Assembly (NCBI GenBank): GCA_025359135.1
Contig: JANYHJ010000071.1
Span: 1-33,222 of the forward strand
Direction: 5' to 3'
DNA: 33,222 nucleotides
Source of the DNA: Gemmatimonadota bacterium
Lineage (GTDB): Bacteria; Gemmatimonadota; Gemmatimonadetes; Gemmatimonadales; Gemmatimonadaceae
The notes below the pieces were generated by a model, which worked only from the letters and a program-made list of their open reading frames with translations, was not told where the DNA came from and made no database searches. Shown in pieces: positions 1 to 6,940 of this stretch. Both the position numbers and the translations under genes were made by a program. Within the stretch, counting starts at the first letter, position 1. Every line of letters starts with the position of its first letter.

Positions 1-260
1 GGCCCGAATCCCTCGCGCAGGATGTGATAGCTCGCACCGGCGTGCGGCAGCAACCGGCACAGTTCGGCGAAGGTCAGCGCGCCGCAGAGCGTGATCACGC
101 CGCAGAGCGCCCAGATGAAGTGCACCTGCCACGGATGCTGCGCGAACGCCGCAAGCTCGCCCGGCGTGAAGAAGACGCCGGAGCCGAGCATGTTGCCGGC
201 GACGAGCGCGATGACGGCGGAAAGGCCGAGCTGTCGCCTGAGCGAAGGCGTGGCGCTCAC
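1..260 (-). CDS. APC-family amino acid/polyamine permease, N-terminal part (cut by window edge)
   Basis: The reverse strand from a GTG at 260 reads an 86-codon N-terminus that continues past the window edge. It begins with a short polar segment ending in LRRQLGL, then a first membrane helix with GNMLGSGVFFTP, which resembles the helix-1 substrate motif of the APC superfamily. A second hydrophobic segment and an ELCRLLPHAGASY region follow, also typical of APC transporters. It would import an amino acid, amine or sugar-amine across the inner membrane. The GTG overlaps the TGA of the BtpA gene by 4 bp, so the two are probably translationally coupled. The substrate cannot be read from this fragment. 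The family call is fairly secure; the subfamily is open. Confidence 0.75.
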   Translation of the reverse strand, partial: MSATPSLRRQLGLSAVIALVAGNMLGSGVFFTPGELAAFAQHPWQVHFIWALCGVITLCGALTFAELCRLLPHAGASYHILREGFG

Positions 261-1048
261 GCGCGGCGCGCGGCCTCGACGAGACGCGAAACCCTGTCGC
301 GGACGACGCGGTCGTGTGCGGCGCGCCCGCTGCGGATCGACGTGCCGACGATGGCGCCATCCGCGAGTGGCAGGAGCGCGCCTGCGTTGTCGGCGTCGAG
401 TCCGCTGCCGATGAGGACGGGCAGCGAGCCCGCGCGCGCGTCGCGCAGGTCGGCGGGCGAAGGGCCTGTGCCGGTCTCGTGGCTCGTGACGATGACGGCA
501 TCGGCACCCGCGGCCTCCGCTTCGCGCGCCGACTGTGCGATCGGCTTGGGTCCGCCGATCGGCGTGCTGTACTTGACCTGCAAGTCGGCGAACAGCTGCA
601 CATGCTCCGCGCGGATCGTGCGCCGGTACGCGATGACCGCAGCGGGATCGGGCTCGAACGGACCGCACTTGGTCATCACGCGGTCGACGAAGAAGTCCAT
701 GCGGATGAAGTGTGCGCCCGTTGCGGCCGCGATCGCGAGCGAGGCGCGCCAGTCGTCGAGCAGGACTTCGACGCCCACGCGCACGCGCGCGTGCCCAACG
801 ACCTCGCGCGTGACGCGCGTCATGGCCGCGTGGACTTGGGCGCCACACTGCAGCACGTGCGGCTGGTCGAAGTCGTTCTCGACGAGCACGCCATCCACAC
901 CGCCGGCCTCGAGATGCGCGAGGTCGGCGAGCGCGACCTCCACCAGCGCGTCGACGCTCGTGAACGCGGGGTAGCCCGGCATCGGCGGCAACGCGATCAT
1001 GCCGATGATCGGGCGCGGTTGCGGAAAGAGCGTGCGAAAGCGGCTCAT
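257..1048 (-). CDS. BtpA/SgcQ family TIM-barrel protein
   Basis: A 263-aa soluble protein matching the BtpA/SgcQ family along its whole length. It has IIGMIALPPMPGYP near the N-terminus, GVDGVLVENDFDQP at about 50-63, FIRMDFFVDRV mid-protein, then AGADAVIVTSHETGTGP and DGAIVGTSIR near the C-terminus, as expected for a phosphate-binding TIM barrel. Cyanobacterial BtpA affects photosystem I accumulation and E. coli SgcQ lies in a sugar-utilisation cluster; the reaction is not established for either. The start ATG at 1048 overlaps the PfkB stop (ATGA, 1045-1048) and its own stop overlaps the permease start. This context points to catabolism of a phosphorylated small molecule rather than photosynthesis, which is an inference. 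Confidence 0.85.
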   Translation of the reverse strand: MSRFRTLFPQPRPIIGMIALPPMPGYPAFTSVDALVEVALADLAHLEAGGVDGVLVENDFDQPHVLQCGAQVHAAMTRVTREVVGHARVRVGVEVLLDDWRASLAIAAATGAHFIRMDFFVDRVMTKCGPFEPDPAAVIAYRRTIRAEHVQLFADLQVKYSTPIGGPKPIAQSAREAEAAGADAVIVTSHETGTGPSPADLRDARAGSLPVLIGSGLDADNAGALLPLADGAIVGTSIRSGRAAHDRVVRDRVSRLVEAARRA

Positions 1049-1884
1049 GGTGGCGTCAGGTCGGGAACGGCGCCCAGGTGACGGATGACGGTGGCCGCGT
1101 GCGCGGCGCCGGCCTCGAGTGCGCGCCGCAGGTCACGGTGCTCGACGTACGATACGGTGAATGCGGCCTGGAACGCATCGCCGCAACCGGTGGCGTCGAT
1201 GCACTCGGCCGCCGGCACGGGCACCGCGGGCGCGTACACGCGTCTTCCGCCGACAATCGCGGTGCTGCCAGCGCTGCCGTGCGTCACGACCACGATCGCG
1301 CGCGCGCCGGCAGCATGCGCGGCCAGCAGCTCGACGTCGCTCGCGCCGCCGCTCATGAAGAGCGCGTCGAAACGCTCGAGCAGCGGCACGATGCCGGCGC
1401 GATCGGTGCCCAGGTCTGCGCCATCGAGCAGGTCCGCGACGTGAAACTGTCCGTCGCGACGCGGCGGCAGGGCATCGGCGAGATGCGCGATCTCGCGAAA
1501 GACGGGCGCCGCCACCACATCGCACGTCGCGATGAAGGCCAGGTCGGTCGCGTCGAGCCGGAAGTCGGCGAGCACGCCTGGCTCGTAGCCGCCCGATGGA
1601 AAGACGCGCTCACCGCCCGCGTGCAATTCGATGGACTGCGTGGCCATCGCACCGTGCAACGTGCGCACGTGCGATGCGTCGACGCCAAACGACTTCAACG
1701 TGGCGCGCACGTGTGCAGCGCCAACGCCGCCGTCACCATCGCCGACCGCACTCACGAGCGCCACGTCGACAGCGCCCGCGCGGCGTGCGTGCACCGCGAA
1801 GTTGAGCGAGATGCCACCGGGGCGCACGACACCCGCAACGACGTAGCGATCGAGCGTGCATTCCCCAACGGCCACGATGCGCAC
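1045..1884 (-). CDS. PfkB/ribokinase-family carbohydrate kinase
   Basis: A 279-aa sugar kinase. The N-terminus reads IVAVGECTLDRYV followed by RPGGISLNFAVHARRAG, the PfkB substrate-binding signature. Near residues 230-236 is DATGCGD, the ATP-site/anion-hole signature whose last Asp (about D236) is the catalytic base; Cys replaces the usual Ala in GAGD. The reading frame stays open upstream to 2319, but that stretch lies inside the kinase gene. I chose the GTG at 1884 because it begins just before the first beta strand and a GGAG lies 11 nt upstream. It follows the Ser/Thr kinase stop by 17 bp and overlaps the BtpA start by 4 bp. From memory the N-terminal half and the GVDASHV segment resemble fructoselysine-6-kinase (FrlD)-like members; this is only a suggestion. 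Confidence 0.85.
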   Translation of the reverse strand: MRIVAVGECTLDRYVVAGVVRPGGISLNFAVHARRAGAVDVALVSAVGDGDGGVGAAHVRATLKSFGVDASHVRTLHGAMATQSIELHAGGERVFPSGGYEPGVLADFRLDATDLAFIATCDVVAAPVFREIAHLADALPPRRDGQFHVADLLDGADLGTDRAGIVPLLERFDALFMSGGASDVELLAAHAAGARAIVVVTHGSAGSTAIVGGRRVYAPAVPVPAAECIDATGCGDAFQAAFTVSYVEHRDLRRALEAGAAHAATVIRHLGAVPDLTPP

Positions 1885-1901
1885 GCGCGCGCCGTCTCCG
1901 G

Positions 1902-3887
1902 TTACAGGAGGAACTCGAGCCCGGCCGTGCGCAGCAGCCGCGCGTAGCGCCGGTCCGACGCGAGCCCGCGCCGGTCGAACGGCATGTCGGTGAGCACGCG
2001 GATGAGCCGGCCGGGACGCACGTAGTAACCGCGCTCCACCCAATCCATGGCCGTCTTCCATTCGCCAAGTTCGCCGCACGTGATCACGATGCGATCGGCG
2101 ACCTGACGGCTCGTCTGCCGATCCCTGAACGGATCTTCCGCAGCGGCGAGCGCGAGCAACTGTGCAAGCTCGGCGCGCAGGTCCTCGGTGCGCGCGGCGT
2201 CCCAGCCGTCCGTCTCGTAGACCTCGCTCAGGCGCGACAGTCGGTCGAACAGCCGGTTGGTGCCGAGCAGCGTGCGGCGCGAGCTGTAGGCATCGTCGAT
2301 GCGCCCTGCGCGATGACACGCCATCTCGAGCCGTTCCATCGCCTGGTCATAGCGCGGCACGAGGCGCAGCGCGCGCTGCAGTGGCGCGATCGCCTCGACG
2401 GTGCGGCCCATCGCCATGAGGATGTCGGCGAGTCCGACGAGCGCGTGCGGCGCATCGGGGGTGAGCGCCACGGCGCGCTCCACATGCGTGAGCGCCTCGT
2501 CGAACCGTCCGGCCATCTTGAGCCACGTGGCGTAGTGGCGTTGCGCGATGGCGTAGGTGGGCGCCTGCTTGGCGCCGCGAGCGAGGTACGCTTCCGCGCC
2601 GTGAAAGTCGTCCTGCCAGTAGAGCCGGACAATGCCGATGGACGACTGCAACTCGCCGACGGTGTCGTCGATGGCGGCGGCGCGCAGCCGGATGGCCTGC
2701 GCCTCCTCGCGACTGGCCAGTTCGTCGGTGAAGCCGCGGAAGCCCTCGCAGAGGATGATGTCGGCGAGCACGCCCATCGCGTGCACGTTGCGCGGCTCGA
2801 GGCCGAGCACCTTTTCGGCGAGAATCCGCGCCATCGCGAGCACGTCCCTCGTGCCTTCGCCACCCTGGATGCCGAGGCTGTAGAGGCGGCTGGCCTCCGC
2901 GAGTACGCGTTCCGACTCCGTGAGTTCGCGCGGTGGAGCGGGCGCCACCGCGACATGCCGGCCCGACGACACGACGGCGTCGCCGCGTCCACGCGCGTCC
3001 ACATCGCGCGCAATCTCGCGCAGCGCCACGATCACGGCCGCGGCGCTCGCCGGTCGGTCGGCGGGCGACTTCGCGAGCATCTGCTGCAGGAGCTCGATGA
3101 GTGATGCCGGTGCATCGACCAGTCGTCCGGCGATGTCGGGGGTGCTGTTCAGGTGCTGCGCGAGCACGCTCATCGCGGTGGCGCCCTGGAAGGGCGGTGC
3201 GCCGCTCAGCACCTCGAGCAGGACGCAGCCGAGCGAGTAGAGGTCGGATCGGCCGTCGAGCTCCTGCTCGCCGAGCGCCTGCTCGGGGCTCATGTACGCG
3301 ACCGTTCCGATCGTGATGCCGGCCTCGGTGAGCGTCGTGGGCGAGAGGTCGGACTTGATGGCGCGCGCGATACCGAAGTCGGCCACGAGCGCGCGGTCGT
3401 CGGCGCTGAAGATGTTCTCCGGCTTGATGTCGCGATGCACGATCCCGGCGGCGTGCGCGTAGGCGAGCGCCTCGGCCACGTCGCCGATGAGTCGCAGCGC
3501 GGGGGTCATCGGCAGCGGTCCGCTCGTCACGAGCAGTTCGCGCAGCGTGGTGCCGGTGATGCACGGCATCACGTAGTAGAGGTGTCCTTCGTGCCAGCCG
3601 CTGTCGAAGAGCGGCACGATGGCCGGATGCACGAGGCGCGCGGTGAGGCGGATCTCGCGCTCGAAGCGGCTCTGGTCCACCTGCGAAGAGGCCGACTCGC
3701 CAAGCAGCTTGAGCGCCACCTGGCGATCGAGCACGCGATCGTGCGCCCGGAAGACGACCGCCGATCCACCGGCGCCGAGCGTGTCCTGCACGGTGAACCG
3801 GTCGGCGACGACCGTGCCCGCCACGAGCGAACCCGTATCGTGGACTTCGCGCGGACTCATGCCGGAATCTACGCCCGGTCGGAGCAT
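1902..3887 (-). CDS. Ser/Thr protein kinase with C-terminal TPR region
   Basis: A 661-aa Hanks-type kinase. The glycine loop is LGAGGSAVVF at 38-47, the ATP lysine K60 (VALK), the catalytic loop HRDIKPEN with D153, and DFGIA with D170, followed by MSPEQ and the D-x-YSLGC helix. The kinase domain ends near residue 300. The rest is helical with TPR-like repeats (for example AIAQRHYATWLKMAGRFDEAL and ALVGLADILMAMGRTVEAI). No signal peptide or membrane helix is visible, so it should be cytoplasmic. A second ATG lies ten codons in (3860); neither start has a good ribosome site. It lies 17 bp upstream of the PfkB gene and may be co-transcribed with it. Target and signal are unknown. Confidence 0.93.
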   Translation of the reverse strand: MLRPGVDSGMSPREVHDTGSLVAGTVVADRFTVQDTLGAGGSAVVFRAHDRVLDRQVALKLLGESASSQVDQSRFEREIRLTARLVHPAIVPLFDSGWHEGHLYYVMPCITGTTLRELLVTSGPLPMTPALRLIGDVAEALAYAHAAGIVHRDIKPENIFSADDRALVADFGIARAIKSDLSPTTLTEAGITIGTVAYMSPEQALGEQELDGRSDLYSLGCVLLEVLSGAPPFQGATAMSVLAQHLNSTPDIAGRLVDAPASLIELLQQMLAKSPADRPASAAAVIVALREIARDVDARGRGDAVVSSGRHVAVAPAPPRELTESERVLAEASRLYSLGIQGGEGTRDVLAMARILAEKVLGLEPRNVHAMGVLADIILCEGFRGFTDELASREEAQAIRLRAAAIDDTVGELQSSIGIVRLYWQDDFHGAEAYLARGAKQAPTYAIAQRHYATWLKMAGRFDEALTHVERAVALTPDAPHALVGLADILMAMGRTVEAIAPLQRALRLVPRYDQAMERLEMACHRAGRIDDAYSSRRTLLGTNRLFDRLSRLSEVYETDGWDAARTEDLRAELAQLLALAAAEDPFRDRQTSRQVADRIVITCGELGEWKTAMDWVERGYYVRPGRLIRVLTDMPFDRRGLASDRRYARLLRTAGLEFLL

Positions 3888-3912
3888 GCGGCGACCGAGG
3901 CCGCCCGCGACC

Positions 3913-4416
3913 TCAGGCCGGCGGCGCGTCGGCGCCGTACCACAGATTCGCGGAACTCAACTCCTCGTGACCGCACGCCTTGAGGTAGACGAAGAGCTGC
4001 GTCTTGTAGGCGGCCACGCCCATGAGCACGAGGTTCACGAGAAAGGCGCCGACCGTGGTGGTGGTGCCGTCGAAGTCGGTGAACGGCGCGCGGAACTTCG
4101 CGTCGCCGTGGCCGGCGAGCAGCGTTTCGTAGCGCGCCGATTGCGCCGCGATCGCGGCCACGGCCTGGTCGAAGTCCCGGGCCTTGGACTGCTCCTCCGC
4201 CGCGTTCCAGATCTCGATGTCGGGCGGCTCCGCGAGCGCGTACTGCACGAGCGTCGGACCCATCATGCTCAGGTAGCGCACGAGTTCGAGCGTGCTGCGC
4301 TGCTTGGGGGTGGGGCGATAGTCGAGCTGCGCGCGGTCGACCTTGCCGGCGAGGTGGACGAGGATGCGCACTTCATGCTGCAGCGACGTGAGCAGTTCGG
4401 ACTTGGTCAGGACCAT
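3913..4416 (-). CDS. DinB-like four-helix protein, apparently without the usual metal ligands
   Basis: A 167-aa helical protein with DinB/YfiT-like layout: an N-terminal helix, LDYRPTPKQRSTLELVRYLSMMGPT corresponding to the first conserved helix, and GVAAYKTQLFVYLKACG near the C-terminus. In typical DinB proteins these places carry His and HxxxH metal ligands; here they read ELVRYL and AAYKTQLF, so metal binding looks lost. The start ATG at 4416 has GGAG seven bases upstream (4427-4424 on the minus strand) within the 12-bp palindrome 4422-4433. It lies downstream of the second Ser/Thr kinase on the same strand, separated by 53 bp holding an inverted repeat. Function is unknown; DinB relatives include thiol transferases and metal hydrolases. 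Confidence 0.75.
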   Translation of the reverse strand: MVLTKSELLTSLQHEVRILVHLAGKVDRAQLDYRPTPKQRSTLELVRYLSMMGPTLVQYALAEPPDIEIWNAAEEQSKARDFDQAVAAIAAQSARYETLLAGHGDAKFRAPFTDFDGTTTTVGAFLVNLVLMGVAAYKTQLFVYLKACGHEELSSANLWYGADAPPA

Positions 4417-4421
4417 GCGTG

Positions 4422-4475
4422 CGCTCCGGAGCGGCGTGACGGGAACCCCAAGCTAGCAAGCTCGCGGCGTCACGC
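4422..4475. promoter_or_regulatory. Inverted repeat and palindrome between kinase and DinB-like gene
   Basis: An 8-bp inverted repeat (GCGTGACG at 4434-4441 and CGTCACGC at 4468-4475) encloses an AAGCTAGCAAGCT core, and the right arm covers the kinase stop codon. Next to it the palindrome CGCTCCGGAGCG (4422-4433) contains the ribosome-binding GGAG of the downstream DinB-like gene. Read leftward, TAGCTT at 4455-4450 could act as a -10 element. It could be an attenuating hairpin, an operator or chance in GC-rich DNA. Confidence 0.35.
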
Positions 4476-6749
4476 GATCGGCGTGAGCGGGTCCGGCAGG
4501 TGCAGTCTCGCGACGATGGCGAGGAAGCGCGGATCCGCGCGCCAGCGCGAGAGAAACGGCTGTCGTGGCAACGAGTACATCCAGTCGGAGTGATTCTGGA
4601 TGGCGCGGTCGAGTGCGTCGAACATGGCGGCTTCCTCGCCGAGCACGTCGTGCGAGATGGCCTCGTACATGCCGGAGAAGGCCTGCGTGGTGCCACTGAG
4701 CACGCGGCGCGCATCGTCGACACGACCCATCCGCGCGTACGCGACGCCCAAGTTCCAGAGCACGGCGATGTCGCCGGGTGCGCGCTGGTGGAGCTCCTCG
4801 AGCAGTGCACAGGCTTCGCCGAAGCGCGACTGCGTGGTCAGCGACGCCGCGAGAAGGGTCGCTCCGCGGATGAAGCCGGGCTGCATGGTTTGCACCATGC
4901 GGAACCATGATTCCGCCTCCTCGGGCCGGTCGTTCAGCCAGTTGATGATGCCGAGGTTCATGAGGGGCAGAATCGAGAGCGGGTCGAGCACGCGCGCGCG
5001 TTCCGCGAGTGGCAGGGCTTCGTCGCGCCGTCCGAGCGCGGCGAGGAAGCCGGAGAGCCAGCGGTGCGCCGTCTCGTTGTTCGGGTTGAGCACGATGGCC
5101 TGACGCAGGCTGCGCGCGGCACTCGTCCAGTCCCACTCCCAGGCGTACTGCACGAACCCGATGGAGGCATGCGCCTCCGAGAGCGTGGGATCGAGTTCGA
5201 GGGCGCGTCGCGCCGCGGCCACCGCACCGGGATACATCTCCTCGGGCGCCGCGTACTGCCACGAGGCGAGGAGCGCGGTGGCATCGGCGAGTCCCGCGTG
5301 CGCCGGCGCATACCCCGGGTCGATGGCGATGGCCTGCGCGAACAGGTCGCGCGCGCGGCGCATGCCGTCGTTGCTGCGCTGGTACCAGTGGTGTCGCCCG
5401 AGCAGGTAGAGGTCGTAGGCCTCGAGATTGCGCGTCGGCGCCGCCGGCACCTGCCCGCGCAGGCGTCCGAGCTGGAGCGCGCGGGTGATCGTCTCGACGA
5501 TGCGCGACGTCACTTCGTCCTGCACTGCGAAGACGTCCTCGAGGGTGCGATCGAAAGTCTCCGACCAGAGCGGGGCATCTTCCGACACGCGAATGAGCGT
5601 GACGGTCAGACGCATGCGACGGCCTGAGCGTCGCACGCTGCCCTCGAGCACGAACTCGACGCCCAGCCGCGTGCCCATGTCGGCCAGCGACAGTGCCTCG
5701 TCCTTGATGGCGAACACCGAGGTGCGCGAGACGACGCGCAGTCCCTCAAGGCGCGCGAGTGCGCCGGTGAGCTCCTCGGTCAGCCCTTCGGCGAACCAGA
5801 GATTCTCCGCGTCGCCACCGATATGCGCGATGGGCAGCACGGCCACCGAGAGCCGGGCCCCGGCCACCGTGGACAACGCGACGTTTCGCTCGGTGGAGAG
5901 CGGCGGACTGCCGCCGGCCGTGGTCGAGAGCGCGTGCGCGAAGGCGAGGGCGTCGGGATGACGGTCCGCGGGCGCCTTCGAAAGCGCACGTGCGACGGCG
6001 CTCACGACTGCGGGCGGCGTCTCCGGCCGGAGGAGCGAGAGCAGCGGCGGCGCGGCCGAGATGTGCTGGGCGACGATGGCGAGGCCGCTGCTGCCGAGGA
6101 ACGGTCGGCGACCGGCGAGCATCTCGAACAGCACGCAGCCGAGCGCATAGAGATCGGCGCGCGCGTCCACGTCGGCGTCGCCCATGGCTTGCTCCGGGCT
6201 CATGTACGCGGCGGTCCCGAGGGTGAGTCCGGCGTCGGTCATCGCGGGCGCGCCAACTGCGGTACGTCGGGCGATGCCGAAGTCGGCCAACAGTGCGTGG
6301 CCGCTCGTCGTGAGCAGGATGTTCTCCGGCTTCACGTCGCGATGCACGATGCCCTCGATGTGCGCCGCATGCAGCGCGTCAGCCACCTGCCGGGCGATCT
6401 CCAAGGCATCGGGCACCGGCAACGCACTCACGCGCTCGAGTCGCGCGCGCAGCGACTCGCCGTCGACGTACGGCATGACGAAGTACAGCGCGCCGCCGGC
6501 ATCTCCCGAGTCGAGCAGCGGCAGGATGAACGGGTGACGCAGGCGGGCGAGGACGCGGATCTCCTGGTGAAAGCGATCGGCGTCGGTGGCGCCGCCGCTC
6601 TCCCGCATGACCTTCACCGCGACCGGTCGTTCGTGCTTGAGGTCGGTGGCGAGATAGACCGTGGCCATGCCGCCGGCCCCGATCTCGCGATCGAGACGGT
6701 AACTGCGGCCGAGGGCCGTCGAGATGGCCGCGAAGGTCGGGTCAGGCAC
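4470..6749 (-). CDS. Ser/Thr protein kinase with TolB-like domain and TPR repeats
   Basis: A 759-aa protein starting at a GTG. The kinase domain (about 17-275) has IGAGGMATVY, K46 (AVKV), HRDVKPEN with D138, DFGIA with D156 and MSPEQ. A segment at about 298-430 begins SVAVLPIAHIGGD and contains GLTEELTGALARLEGLRVVSR, LEGSVRRSG and DVFAVQDEV, the TolB N-terminal-like domain found next to adenylate cyclase or kinase modules. TPR-like repeats follow (for example AIAIDPGYAPAHAGLADA, AIVLNPNNETAHRWLSG and DIAVLWNLGVAYARMGR) to the C-terminus. No membrane helix is evident, so a cytoplasmic multi-protein scaffold is likely. It is divergent from the DUF5916 gene across a 191-bp gap in which I recognise no clear promoter. 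Confidence 0.93.
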   Translation of the reverse strand: MPDPTFAAISTALGRSYRLDREIGAGGMATVYLATDLKHERPVAVKVMRESGGATDADRFHQEIRVLARLRHPFILPLLDSGDAGGALYFVMPYVDGESLRARLERVSALPVPDALEIARQVADALHAAHIEGIVHRDVKPENILLTTSGHALLADFGIARRTAVGAPAMTDAGLTLGTAAYMSPEQAMGDADVDARADLYALGCVLFEMLAGRRPFLGSSGLAIVAQHISAAPPLLSLLRPETPPAVVSAVARALSKAPADRHPDALAFAHALSTTAGGSPPLSTERNVALSTVAGARLSVAVLPIAHIGGDAENLWFAEGLTEELTGALARLEGLRVVSRTSVFAIKDEALSLADMGTRLGVEFVLEGSVRRSGRRMRLTVTLIRVSEDAPLWSETFDRTLEDVFAVQDEVTSRIVETITRALQLGRLRGQVPAAPTRNLEAYDLYLLGRHHWYQRSNDGMRRARDLFAQAIAIDPGYAPAHAGLADATALLASWQYAAPEEMYPGAVAAARRALELDPTLSEAHASIGFVQYAWEWDWTSAARSLRQAIVLNPNNETAHRWLSGFLAALGRRDEALPLAERARVLDPLSILPLMNLGIINWLNDRPEEAESWFRMVQTMQPGFIRGATLLAASLTTQSRFGEACALLEELHQRAPGDIAVLWNLGVAYARMGRVDDARRVLSGTTQAFSGMYEAISHDVLGEEAAMFDALDRAIQNHSDWMYSLPRQPFLSRWRADPRFLAIVARLHLPDPLTPIA

Positions 6750-6940
6750 GCGAAGGAGCGAGGGCAGCGACGGTGAGCGGCGTCAGCGCAGGCGAGCACG
6801 TCGCCAAGGCAATCTGTCCCTGAAGCAATGCTGCCAACAGGTGCCGGTGATGCGGAGGAGCCGTGCTGCCAGTGATGGCGGCCTGGTGCGCACGTTCTCG
6901 TCGGCTCGCCGCCGCCCGTTCCCTTCGCCAGCTTTGCCCG

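Noticed and set aside
257..1048. Photosystem assembly role for the BtpA-family gene
   Set aside because: The family is widespread in non-phototrophs, and this gene is coupled to a sugar kinase and a permease; no other photosystem gene is nearby.
1885..2319. N-terminal extension of the PfkB kinase frame to 2319
   Set aside because: It lies inside the Ser/Thr kinase gene and adds Arg-rich sequence with no match; the GTG at 1884 gives the normal kinase N-terminus.
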